Assembly (NCBI GenBank): GCA_934661735.1
Contig: CAKUJN010000026.1
Coordinates: 1-24,869, forward strand
DNA: 24,869 bases
Reading direction: 5' to 3'
DNA from: an uncultured Oscillospiraceae bacterium
GTDB lineage: Bacteria > Bacillota > Clostridia > Oscillospirales > Oscillospiraceae
Both the position numbers and the translations under genes were made by a program. Position 1 is the first letter of the stretch; every line of letters begins with the position of its first letter. Shown here in pieces: positions 1-6,757 of this stretch. The notes under the pieces were generated by a model, which worked only from the letters and a program-made list of their open reading frames with translations, did not search any database and was not told the DNA's origin.

Positions 1-68
1 AGCCTATAGGCTCAGCCCAGGTCATGCCCCAAGGGGGCTAGTGCAAACCACCGGCACGGCCGGTGGTT
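1..68. mobile_element. Stacked palindromes, possible end of an IS200/IS605-type element
   Basis: Three inverted repeats follow each other. The first is a 12-bp perfect palindrome (1-12). The second is a short GCCCC/GGGGC stem (26-30 with 34-38). The third is a perfect 10-bp stem, AACCACCGGC (46-55) with GCCGGTGGTT (59-68) and a 3-nt loop. No gene lies here. Subterminal hairpins are what Y1-transposase (IS200/IS605) ends use, and from memory this layout resembles such ends in gut Clostridia, but no transposase is visible because the window begins here. The third hairpin also lies 22 nt past the rsmI stop and could end that transcript, although it has only a short T run on the minus strand. Confidence 0.3.
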
Positions 69-90
69 ATGATTTCTGCATGTCCAATTT

Positions 91-924
91 TTATTCCGCG
101 TGCAGAACCGCGTCGTAAAGTATGTTTTTTGCTACGCCCGTTTCGGCGGAAATCTGCCGGACGGCGTCCTTTTTCGACGCGCCCGCACGAATTGCGTCCA
201 GCGCCATCGCCACCGCGTCGTCCAGCGTCAGCGTCTCCTGCCGCTTGTGCTGCGCGCCCTCGACAATCAGGACAAACTCGCCGCGCGGCGGCGTTTCGGC
301 ATACAGCGCGCACGCCTGCGCCAGCGTCGTGCGCACAACCTGCTCATGCAGCTTGGTCAGCTCGCGGCAGAGGCTGATGCGCCGGTCCGGACCGAAGGCC
401 GCGGACAGGTCTGCCAGCGTCCGTGTCAGCTTGTGCGGCGCTTCATAGAAAATCATTGTGCGCGTTTCGTGCGCCAGACCCGACAGGTGCTCCTGCCGGC
501 TTTTTTTATTTGTGGACAAAAAGCCCTCAAAGCAGAACCGTCCGGTCGGAAGGCCCGAAATACTCAGCGCGCTGACTGCGGCGCACGGGCCTGGGATGGC
601 GCTGACGGGAATCTCCGCCTCGGCGCACAGGCGCACCAGATCCTCGCCTGGGTCGGAAATGGCGGGCGAGCCCGCGTCCGAGACCAGCGCGCACGTTTCG
701 CCGGTCAGAATGCGCTCGACGATGCGCGGACCGGATTCCTTTTTGTTGTGCTCATAGTAGCTGACCAGCGGCTTTTTGATTTCCAGAAAGTTCAGCAGCT
801 TCAGCGTCACGCGCGTATCCTCGGCGGCGATGAAATCGGCCTCGGCGAGCGTTTGGCGGCAGCGCGGCGAGATATCGCCCAGATTTCCGATGGGCGTGGG
901 GACAAGATAGAGCATACCGGCCAT
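91..924 (-). CDS. rsmI: 16S rRNA (cytidine-2'-O)-methyltransferase RsmI
   Basis: RsmI 2'-O-methylates C1402 of 16S rRNA in the decoding centre, using S-adenosylmethionine; it belongs to the tetrapyrrole-methylase fold family. The 277-residue protein has the family motifs in order: PTPIGNLGDI (9-18), AEDTR (34-38), YYEHN (56-60), DAGSPAISDPG (83-93), YEAPHKL (160-166) and GEFV (215-218). The length is normal for the family. I chose the ATG at 924 because AGGAGGT lies 6 nt upstream and the protein then begins just before the conserved YLVPTPIGN; the longer reading frame upstream is simply the neighbouring gene read in another frame. Its ribosome binding site lies inside the end of the upstream methyltransferase gene, with 2 nt between stop and start, so the two are almost certainly co-transcribed and translationally coupled. 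Confidence 0.96.
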   Translation of the reverse strand: MAGMLYLVPTPIGNLGDISPRCRQTLAEADFIAAEDTRVTLKLLNFLEIKKPLVSYYEHNKKESGPRIVERILTGETCALVSDAGSPAISDPGEDLVRLCAEAEIPVSAIPGPCAAVSALSISGLPTGRFCFEGFLSTNKKSRQEHLSGLAHETRTMIFYEAPHKLTRTLADLSAAFGPDRRISLCRELTKLHEQVVRTTLAQACALYAETPPRGEFVLIVEGAQHKRQETLTLDDAVAMALDAIRAGASKKDAVRQISAETGVAKNILYDAVLHAE

Positions 925-926
925 AT

Positions 927-1640
927 TCAGACCTCCTGATGGTAGATTCGGCGGAAATCCGCGCTGGGACTGCCGTCGTCGTGATATAAAATCAGGTCCG
1001 GCAGAAAGGTGAGCGCGGGCCTTGCGCCGCGCCGTGCCTCCAGCAGAACGAGGTTGACCTCCGCGGCCGCGCGGTGCCGGACAAAGCGGATACGCTTCGG
1101 CTCCAGCGCGTTTTCGCGCAGCGTGCAGATCAGATCCGCCAGCCGTTCGGGCTTGTGCACCAGACAGAACCGCCCGCCGTATTTTAAAAGCCACGCCGCG
1201 CAGCGGCACAGATCGTCCAGCGTGCAGGCAAGCTCGCTTCGGGCCAGTGCCAGCGCCTCATTTTCCGCGGCGCGTCCGCTTCCGGCGGGGTAATAGGGGG
1301 GATTGGAGATCACGCCGTCAAACGCGCCGTGCGGCAGAAGCGTGCGATGCTCGCGCAGATCGCCGTTTATGACGGCAAAGCGCTCCGTCAGACCGTTGCG
1401 TCCGGCGTTCCGCCGCGCGCAGGCGGCGGCGTCCGGCTGAAGCTCCACGCCCGTCAGACGGGCCTGCGCGTCGCCCGCGCACAGCAGAAGCGACAGCGCG
1501 CCGCAGCCGCAGCCGAGATCGGCGATTGCCGCGCCGCGCGGAAACGCGGCAAAGTCGGCCAGCACCATCGAGTCGGTGCTCAGACGGAACTGCGCGCCGG
1601 CGTATTCCATTGTAAAGCGTCCGGCGAGAAGCTCCTCCAT
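927..1640 (-). CDS. trmN6: TrmN6-like tRNA1(Val) (adenine-37-N6)-methyltransferase
   Basis: This is a 237-residue class I SAM-dependent methyltransferase. Motif I, DLGCGCG, is at 41-47, and the catalytic NPPYY of N6-adenine methylases is at 113-117. The N-terminal stretch with FRLSTDSMVLADF is typical of the YabB/TrmN6 group, which modifies A37 of tRNA1(Val). In Bacillus the homologue (yabB) also lies close to rsmI (yabC), so context agrees. I chose the ATG at 1640 because AGGAGG lies about 8 nt upstream; an ATG 39 nt earlier has no such site. The target tRNA is inferred from family membership; a related N6-adenine or glutamine N5 methylase is the main alternative. A hairpin separates it from the ferredoxin gene upstream. 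Confidence 0.88.
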   Translation of the reverse strand: MEELLAGRFTMEYAGAQFRLSTDSMVLADFAAFPRGAAIADLGCGCGALSLLLCAGDAQARLTGVELQPDAAACARRNAGRNGLTERFAVINGDLREHRTLLPHGAFDGVISNPPYYPAGSGRAAENEALALARSELACTLDDLCRCAAWLLKYGGRFCLVHKPERLADLICTLRENALEPKRIRFVRHRAAAEVNLVLLEARRGARPALTFLPDLILYHDDGSPSADFRRIYHQEV

Positions 1641-1678
1641 GGCGCGCCTCCTTTCGGCGTGAATGCGCCGTGACAGCA

Positions 1679-1708
1679 AGCGAGCCTGTGCGGCTGCACA
1701 GGCTCGCT
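1679..1708 (-). terminator. 12-bp perfect hairpin between ferredoxin and methyltransferase genes
   Basis: AGCGAGCCTGTG (1679-1690) pairs perfectly with 1697-1708 around a 6-nt loop, 14 nt past the ferredoxin stop. There is no clear T run on the minus-strand exit side, so it may be a weak terminator, or a processing or stability element that lets a small amount of transcript continue into trmN6-rsmI. Confidence 0.45.
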
Positions 1709-1721
1709 GCCATGTACGAAA

Positions 1722-1892
1722 TTACTCCTCGGAGATTGCGTCGTTGGGGCACTCTGCCGCGCAGGTACCACAGCTTACACACTCGTCAGCATTGATGACG
1801 TACTTGTCGTCGCCCTCGGTGATGATGCCGAGCGGGCAGGCGTCGGCACAGGCACCGCACTTGACGCACGCGTCGCTAATCACATAAGCCAT
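1722..1892 (-). CDS. 2[4Fe-4S] bacterial-type ferredoxin
   Basis: This 56-residue protein carries two complete CxxCxxCxxxCP cluster motifs. The first is CVKCGACADACP (9-20) and the second CVSCGTCAAECP (38-49). This is the classic small clostridial ferredoxin, a soluble low-potential electron carrier for enzymes such as pyruvate:ferredoxin oxidoreductase and hydrogenases. All eight cysteines are present and the length matches the family. The start at 1892 has GGAGGTG about 6 nt upstream. It has its own promoter (1923-1950) and a hairpin after the stop, so it is probably expressed mostly as a single strong transcript. Its physiological partner cannot be told from this window. Confidence 0.95.
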   Translation of the reverse strand: MAYVISDACVKCGACADACPLGIITEGDDKYVINADECVSCGTCAAECPNDAISEE

Positions 1893-1922
1893 AATTGCAC
1901 CTCCATGTTTTTATGCGCCTCT

Positions 1923-1950
1923 ATTCTATCATGCTTTTTGAAAAATGCAA
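1923..1950 (-). promoter_or_regulatory. Sigma-A-type promoter of the ferredoxin gene
   Basis: On the minus strand TTGCAT (1950-1945) is followed by a 16-nt spacer and TAGAAT (1928-1923). A TG one base upstream of the -10 makes it an extended -10 promoter. The ferredoxin start is about 30 nt downstream. Confidence 0.65.
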
Positions 1951-2034
1951 ATGATAATTCTGTAAACTCTCCGAAAAAACGCGGATTTTTTGCGGCGCGC
2001 TGTATAAAACTCTCCGCCGGAGGTGAGAATTCCC

Positions 2035-2070
2035 ATGACAACTGACAGGGGCGAGGTGATTGGCCGGTGA
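2035..2070 (+). CDS. Possible 11-codon leader ORF coupled to the ClpC gene
   Basis: ATG at 2035 is preceded by a full-strength GGAGGTGA (2019-2026) at 8-nt spacing. It encodes MTTDRGEVIGR and stops with a TGA (2068-2070) that overlaps the GTG start of the next gene as GTGA. The Shine-Dalgarno sequence is better than the GAGGTGA (2053-2059) serving the ClpC gene itself, which lies inside this ORF. The arrangement is what a translationally coupled leader looks like. There is no comparative evidence that the peptide is made or conserved. A TATAAA at 2003-2008 could be the -10 of the transcript, but I see no good -35. Confidence 0.35.
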   Translation: MTTDRGEVIGR

Positions 2071-4424
2071 AAAGAGCGGCGTTTTCCGAGCAGGCGCAGG
2101 TCGTTCTCCGGCAGGCGTGCGCGCTGGCAAAGCAGCTGGGGCACAGCTATGTGGGAACGGAGCATCTGCTTTTAAGCATGCTGTCGCAGCGGGAGCTTCC
2201 CGCCGCGGCGGTTCTCAGCCGGTGCGGCTGGGAGGCGGGGACGTTTCGCTGCCTGATGCTGGCCGAGACGGGACGCGGCAGCGGACGGCTGCCGCTTTTG
2301 CAGGGGCTTTCGCCGCGGGCGAAGAAGATCGTCCGTCAGGCGCGGCGCGAGGCGGCCATGCTGCACGCCGCGCAGATCGCGCCGGAGCATCTGCTTCTGG
2401 CCATGGCGCGGGAGGAGAGCTGCACGGCCGCCGCAATCCTGCGGCAGAGCGGCGCGGATCTCAACTGCGTTTTTTCTGACGCCTACCGCGCCGCAATGGG
2501 CGGTGCAGCCGCTGTCAACGACAGGAGGGACAACAGTGTGAGACTGCTGGAGCTGTATTGCGAAAACATGCTGGAAAAGGCGGCGCGCATGGACCCAGTC
2601 ATCGGACGCGAAAATGAAATCGCGTCGGTGGTGCAGGTCCTGTGCCGCAAGAATAAGAACAATCCCGCGCTCATCGGCGAGCCCGGCGTCGGCAAGACGG
2701 CCATTGTCGAGGGACTCGCGCAGCGCATCGCGTCCGGCTGCGTGCCCGAGCAGCTGCGCTGCAAGCGGCTGTTCTGCCTGAACATGGCAAGCGTTTTGGC
2801 GGGTACGAAATACCGCGGCGAGTTTGAAGAGCGCATCCGCGACATTCTGGCCGAGATCCGCCGCTGCGGCAACATCATATTATTTGTTGACGAGATGCAC
2901 ACCATCGTCGGCGCGGGGAGCGCCGAGGGCGCTATCGACGCGGCAAATCTGCTCAAGCCCGCGCTTGGCCGCAGCGAGCTTCAGATGATCGGCGCGACGA
3001 CGCTGGAGGAATACCGGCGGCACATCGAAAAGGACGCCGCGCTTGAGCGGCGCTTCCGGCCGGTCATTGTGCGCGAGCCGACGCGCGCCCAGGCAAAAAG
3101 CATGCTGATGGGCCTGCGTCCCGGGCTGGAGCAGCACCACCACCTCCGCATCAGCGAGGAGGCCGTGGATGCGGCGGTCGAGCTGTCGTGCCGCTACATC
3201 ACCGACCGCTTCCTGCCGGACAAGGCGCTGGACCTGCTGGACGAGAGCGCGGCGCGCGTTCTGCTTGCGCAGAGTGAGCATGGCGGCGGGCGGCTGTTTG
3301 AAAAGAAGCGGCTGGCGCTGACGCGCGAGCTGGATCAGGCGGTCGCCTGCGGCGAGTTTGAGCGCGCGGCCATGCTGCGCGACAAGCTGCAAAGCCTCAT
3401 GCGCCAGCAGATGAGCGCCGTGCAGGCGCTGCGCGGCCGGACGCTCGACCGCGCGGACGTCGCAGAGACGGTCTCTGACCGCACGGGCATTCCGGCCGGA
3501 AAGCTGACGCAGGACGAGTGCGAGAAGATCCTGACGCTCCGCCAGACGCTGGAGAGCCGCATCATCGGCCAGAGCGGGGCGGTGGAGGCCGTGGCGCGCG
3601 CGGTGCTGCGCGGGCGGACGGGTCTGCGCGACGCGGGACGGCCCGCGGCGTCGATGCTGTTCATGGGGCCGTCGGGCGTGGGCAAAACCGAGCTGTGCAA
3701 GGCGCTTGCCGACTGTGTCTACGGAAGCCGCGACGCGCTCATCCGCATCGACATGACCGAGTATATGGAGCCGAACTCCGTCACGCGCCTCATCGGCGCG
3801 CCGCCCGGCTACGTCGGCCATGAGGAGGGCGGCACGCTGACGGAAAAGGTCCGGCGGCGGCCATACAGCGTCGTGCTGTTCGACGAGCTGGAAAAGGCGC
3901 ACCGGGACGTATGCGGCCTGCTGCTGCAAATCATGGAGGACGGCATTCTGACCGACTCGGTCGGCCGGACGGTGGACTTCAAGAATACCATGATCGTCAT
4001 GACCTCCAACCTTGGCAGCGGGCAGACCGGCAAAGGCGGCCTCGGCTTTTCGCCGGACACGGACGATTCGCGCACAAAGGCGCTCCTGCGCCAGTGCTTC
4101 AGTGTGGAATTTCTGGGCCGCATCGACTGCATTGCGCAGTTCCGCCGCCTCGGCGAGGCCGAGCTGACGCAGATCGCGCAGCTTCAGCTGCACGCTGTCG
4201 CGAAAAAGGCGGCGGAGCAGGGAATCACGCTGGAAATTGCGGACGGCGCGGCGGCGCTTCTTGCGCGCGAGTGCATGCGCGAGGACAGCGGCGCGCGGAG
4301 CCTGCGGCACAGGATTCAGGATGCGGTGGAAAGCGAGCTTGCGCAGCGGCTTCTGACGCGGCGTACGGCCGCGCCGCTGATTCTGCGCGATGACGGCGGA
4401 CGGCTTTCAGTGACGGAAAAGTAA
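2067..4424 (+). CDS. clpC: ClpC-type AAA+ protein unfoldase
   Basis: This Hsp100 ATPase should unfold substrates and feed them to the ClpP protease in the cytoplasm. The 785-residue protein has an N-terminal repeat domain for adaptor and substrate binding (about 1-145). The first AAA+ module has Walker A GEPGVGKT (204-211) and Walker B ILFVDE (271-276). A middle region follows with a UVR-like helix pair (about 415-445). The second AAA+ module has Walker A GPSGVGKT (534-541) and Walker B VLFDE (603-607). A GLGF loop (658-661) matches the ClpP-docking loop of ClpC/ClpA proteins. The GTG start at 2067 has GAGGTGA at 7-nt spacing, and N-terminal alignment with ClpC (TERAQKVL-like SEQAQVVL) supports it. 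Unlike Bacillus, no ctsR, mcsA or mcsB precede it. A terminator follows, so it is separate from the dcw cluster. Confidence 0.93.
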   Translation: MKRAAFSEQAQVVLRQACALAKQLGHSYVGTEHLLLSMLSQRELPAAAVLSRCGWEAGTFRCLMLAETGRGSGRLPLLQGLSPRAKKIVRQARREAAMLHAAQIAPEHLLLAMAREESCTAAAILRQSGADLNCVFSDAYRAAMGGAAAVNDRRDNSVRLLELYCENMLEKAARMDPVIGRENEIASVVQVLCRKNKNNPALIGEPGVGKTAIVEGLAQRIASGCVPEQLRCKRLFCLNMASVLAGTKYRGEFEERIRDILAEIRRCGNIILFVDEMHTIVGAGSAEGAIDAANLLKPALGRSELQMIGATTLEEYRRHIEKDAALERRFRPVIVREPTRAQAKSMLMGLRPGLEQHHHLRISEEAVDAAVELSCRYITDRFLPDKALDLLDESAARVLLAQSEHGGGRLFEKKRLALTRELDQAVACGEFERAAMLRDKLQSLMRQQMSAVQALRGRTLDRADVAETVSDRTGIPAGKLTQDECEKILTLRQTLESRIIGQSGAVEAVARAVLRGRTGLRDAGRPAASMLFMGPSGVGKTELCKALADCVYGSRDALIRIDMTEYMEPNSVTRLIGAPPGYVGHEEGGTLTEKVRRRPYSVVLFDELEKAHRDVCGLLLQIMEDGILTDSVGRTVDFKNTMIVMTSNLGSGQTGKGGLGFSPDTDDSRTKALLRQCFSVEFLGRIDCIAQFRRLGEAELTQIAQLQLHAVAKKAAEQGITLEIADGAAALLARECMREDSGARSLRHRIQDAVESELAQRLLTRRTAAPLILRDDGGRLSVTEK

Positions 4425-4443
4425 CCGGCGCAGACGCCGGATC

Positions 4444-4479
4444 AAACGCGGGCGGCCGGTTTCGGCAGCCCGCGTTTTT
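4444..4479 (+). terminator. Intrinsic terminator after the ClpC gene
   Basis: AAACGCGGGC (4444-4453) pairs perfectly with GCCCGCGTTT (4468-4477), and the T run is 4475-4479. A smaller hairpin, CCGGCG/CGCCGG (4425-4440), precedes it directly after the stop codon. The rest of the gap up to mraZ (4480-4627) is AT-rich just upstream of the mraZ promoter; apart from an unconvincing palindrome near 4541-4556 I see nothing else in it. Confidence 0.85.
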
Positions 4480-4627
4480 GCGCCTGCGGGGTGAAATCGC
4501 CGTCGCACGCGGCCGTGTTCCGACGCCTTTTCTCTGATTATAGAATAAATGTTCTAAAATTGAGAATTGGCAGTGAAATTGCCCAAAAAAGCGGGGAAAA
4601 TTTGCGTAGAAATTTTTGAAAAAGGGG

Positions 4628-4656
4628 TTGCAATTTACCGCCCCGAACTATATTAT
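4628..4656 (+). promoter_or_regulatory. Sigma-A promoter of the dcw cluster (mraZ)
   Basis: TTGCAA (4628-4633), a 17-nt spacer and TATTAT (4651-4656) form a near-consensus promoter. A/T-rich runs just upstream of the -35 could act as an UP element. The predicted transcript start falls near 4663, exactly where the MraZ-type boxes begin. Overlapping TATATT frames at 4649 and 4654 have worse spacing. Confidence 0.8.
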
Positions 4657-4663
4657 ATTATTG

Positions 4664-4703
4664 AAGTGGAGCAAAGTGGAGTAAAAAAGATTAAAGTGGA
4701 GCA
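4664..4703 (+). promoter_or_regulatory. Three phased MraZ-type operator boxes
   Basis: The decamer AAGTGGAG(C/T)A occurs at 4664-4673, 4674-4683 and 4694-4703. The starts are 10 and 20 bp apart, so all lie on one face of the helix, with one degenerate slot between the second and third. MraZ proteins are known to bind short direct repeats with 10-bp spacing ahead of their own gene, and GTGG-containing boxes are described for Mollicutes. The position at the transcript start of mraZ fits autorepression of the whole cluster. The sequence is seen directly; binding is inferred. Confidence 0.75.
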
Positions 4704-4721
4704 AGAAAGGGGCGAGAGGGA

Positions 4722-5138
4722 ATGTACGGCAAATACAAGCACACGGTCGACCCGAAGGGCCGTCTGTTCGTTCCCTCCAAGCTGCGTGAAGAGCTCGGCG
4801 AGGTCTTTTATGTCACGGTTGCGCCCGACAAATGCCTGTCCGTCTACACAAGCGAGGGCTGGCAGCAGATCATGGACAAATACAACGCGCTTCCGATTTC
4901 TCAGGCGCGGAAAATGCGTTTTCTTTTTGCGAACGCCGCAAAATGCGAGCCGGACAAGCAGGGCCGCTTTCTGATTCCGGCAGAGCTGAGACAGTACGCG
5001 GGACTCGACCAGGAGGTCACGTTCATCGGCCAGGGCGGCCGCGCGGAAATCTGGAACAGCGAGACCTATGAGGCACAGGAGCAGGAGATGCTGACGCCCG
5101 AAAATCTGGCGGCGACAATGGAGGAGCTTGGCTTCTGA
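4722..5138 (+). CDS. mraZ: Transcriptional regulator MraZ
   Basis: MraZ is a ring-forming DNA-binding protein of the SpoVT-AbrB fold that represses its own dcw operon. The 138-residue protein contains both copies of its signature: DPKGRLFVPSKLR (10-22) and DKQGRFLIPAELR (78-90). It begins with the usual MYGKYKHTVD. The length is close to the usual 140-150. The start is preceded by a GGGGCGAGAGGG purine run (4709-4720), a less typical binding site than in neighbouring genes. Its stop overlaps the rsmH start as TGATG, which suggests translational coupling. The three phased boxes just upstream are its probable target. Confidence 0.97.
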   Translation: MYGKYKHTVDPKGRLFVPSKLREELGEVFYVTVAPDKCLSVYTSEGWQQIMDKYNALPISQARKMRFLFANAAKCEPDKQGRFLIPAELRQYAGLDQEVTFIGQGGRAEIWNSETYEAQEQEMLTPENLAATMEELGF

Positions 5139-6070
5139 TGGAGTTTTCACATAAATCCGTCCTTTTGGACGAGTGCATCGAGGCGCTGAACATCCGTCCG
5201 GACGGAATCTATCTGGACGGGACGCTCGGCGGGGCGGGGCATTCGCTGGAAATCTGCCGGCGGCTGATCGGCGGACATCTGATCGGCGTCGACCGCGACA
5301 CGGTCGCGCTGGAGGCGGCGGCGAAGCGCCTGCGCGCGCACCAGAGCAAAATCACGCTGGTGCACGACAATTTTGCAAATCTGGATCACATTCTGGACAG
5401 CCTCGGACTGGAGGCCATCGACGGAATGCTGTTTGATCTCGGCGTGTCGTCGCCGCAGCTGGACGACGGCGCGCGCGGCTTTTCCTACATGACCGACGCG
5501 CCGCTGGATATGCGGATGAACCGCGACGATACGCTGACGGCGTATGAGATCGTCAACAACTGGCCGCGCGAGGAGCTGCGCCGGATTCTGTTCGAGTACG
5601 GCGAGGAGCGCTACGCGCCGCTGATTGCTGCCGCGATCGAGCGCGTGCGCAGCGACCATCCCATCGACACGACGCAGGAGCTTGTGCGCGTGATCAAAAG
5701 CGCAATGCCGCCGCAGGCGCTGCGCGAAAAGCAGCATCCGGCCAAGCGAAGCTTTCAGGCCATCCGCATCGCCGTCAACGACGAGCTGAACGCCGTCAGT
5801 CAGATGATGCGCTCGGCCATCGGACGGCTCCGGCCGGGCGGACGGCTGGCGGTCATCACATTCCAGTCGCTTGAGGACCGCATCGTCAAAAACGCCATGG
5901 CCGAGGCGGCGAAGGGCTGCATCTGCCCGCCTGGCTTTCCGGTGTGCGTCTGCGGCAGAAAGCCGCAGATCCGGCTTTTAAGCCGGAAGCCAATCCTTCC
6001 CAGCCCGCAGGAGCTGGAGGAGAACCCGCGCTCGAGAAGCGCAAAGCTCCGCGCAGCGGAGAAGCTTTGA
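5138..6070 (+). CDS. rsmH: 16S rRNA (cytosine-1402-N4)-methyltransferase RsmH
   Basis: RsmH (MraW) N4-methylates C1402 of 16S rRNA, the same nucleotide whose ribose is methylated by RsmI, encoded at the left end of this window. The 310-residue protein opens with HKSVLLDECIEAL and the SAM-binding DGTLGGAGHS (27-36). It then shows GVSSPQLDDGARGFSY, FQAIRIAVNDEL and RPGGRLAVITFQSLEDR, all hallmarks of the family. Length is normal. It starts within the mraZ stop codon (1-nt overlap), so translation is probably coupled. Thirty-seven bases separate it from ftsL. Confidence 0.97.
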   Translation: MEFSHKSVLLDECIEALNIRPDGIYLDGTLGGAGHSLEICRRLIGGHLIGVDRDTVALEAAAKRLRAHQSKITLVHDNFANLDHILDSLGLEAIDGMLFDLGVSSPQLDDGARGFSYMTDAPLDMRMNRDDTLTAYEIVNNWPREELRRILFEYGEERYAPLIAAAIERVRSDHPIDTTQELVRVIKSAMPPQALREKQHPAKRSFQAIRIAVNDELNAVSQMMRSAIGRLRPGGRLAVITFQSLEDRIVKNAMAEAAKGCICPPGFPVCVCGRKPQIRLLSRKPILPSPQELEENPRSRSAKLRAAEKL

Positions 6071-6107
6071 AATCCTGTTGAAATTTCCGGAAAGGAGTGA
6101 ACGATAG

Positions 6108-6656
6108 ATGGCGGACGAAAGAAGATACTATAACGGCGCAGCCGCCTATGACGTTTACTCCGGCAGCTATTACAGCAGCGCCGCGCGCGAGCTTCCGCGC
6201 CGCGAGCCGCAGCGCCGCGGCCTCCCGCAGGAGCAGCCGCAGCCCCAGCGCCGCCAGCGCGTCCGCGCCAAAACAGCCGTCGCGCCGTTCACGCTGTTCG
6301 GAGTGGCGGTCGTCGCGTGTATGCTGGTTCTGGTCGTGTTCGGCTATGTGCAGCTGTTCGAGGCGACCAGCGACGTCAGCGATCTGAAGGCCGAGCTTGC
6401 CGCGCTGCGTCAGGAAAAGGTTCAGCTTCAGGCGAAATATGATGCAAAGATCGATCTGCGCACCATTTCACAGCGTGCCGCCGAGCTTGGCCTGTCCGAG
6501 CCGAAGGACAAGCAGATCGTCTATGTCAGCCTTGCCGGCAGCGATCGGGCGGAAATTTTTGAAGAGGAACGAACCAACGTGGTCGGGGAGATCATCAGCG
6601 CCGTGGAGGAGCGTATTTTCGACCTCGTTGCATATCTGCGTCATGGCGCTGCATAA
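6108..6656 (+). CDS. ftsL: FtsL-like divisome protein
   Basis: This is a 182-residue bitopic membrane protein. It has an Arg/Gln/Pro-rich cytoplasmic tail (about 1-57), one transmembrane helix (about 58-84) and an extracytoplasmic coiled coil (about 87-120, SDLKAELAALRQEKVQLQ). The conserved-looking LRTISQRAAELGLSEP follows, and a helical C-terminal extension (about 155-180) is longer than in many FtsL proteins. Sequence conservation of FtsL is low, so the call rests on topology and on its place between rsmH and the class B PBP gene, where ftsL is found across bacteria. It should join FtsQ/DivIB and DivIC in activating FtsW and its PBP at the septum. AAAGGAG lies 10 nt before the ATG. Confidence 0.85.
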   Translation: MADERRYYNGAAAYDVYSGSYYSSAARELPRREPQRRGLPQEQPQPQRRQRVRAKTAVAPFTLFGVAVVACMLVLVVFGYVQLFEATSDVSDLKAELAALRQEKVQLQAKYDAKIDLRTISQRAAELGLSEPKDKQIVYVSLAGSDRAEIFEEERTNVVGEIISAVEERIFDLVAYLRHGAA

Positions 6657-6691
6657 GCTGGAAGCAGGCAGGACCGCAGGAATAGGGAATT

Positions 6692-6728
6692 GGCAAGGGC
6701 GGTTGAACGAATACGAACCGCCCTTGTT
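6692..6728 (+). promoter_or_regulatory. Stem-loop between ftsL and the PBP gene
   Basis: CAAGGGCGGTT (6694-6704) pairs perfectly with 6716-6726 around an 11-nt loop, and two G-T pairs extend the base. No proper T run follows (only TTCT). It lies 30 nt before the PBP start. It may be a partial terminator or an RNA-processing or stability signal that sets the ratio of ftsL to PBP within one operon. Confidence 0.5.
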
Positions 6729-6757
6729 CTGGCAATATGGATGGAAAGGCGCAGTCA

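Noticed and set aside
880..1209. A longer RsmI with about 95 extra N-terminal residues.
   Set aside because: The extension is the antisense-like frame of the neighbouring methyltransferase; the start at 924 has a perfect binding site and the conserved N-terminus.
2880..4310. A 476-codon minus-strand frame opposite clpC, and long minus frames opposite ftsW, the PBP gene and murE.
   Set aside because: They are GC-driven shadows of well-identified genes on the other strand, with no recognisable domains.
4541..4556. TAGAA-TAAATG-TTCTA palindrome upstream of mraZ, reminiscent of a LexA box or a second promoter.
   Set aside because: It has a mismatch to GAACNNNNGTTC in a key position and no good -35; in AT-rich DNA this is expected by chance.
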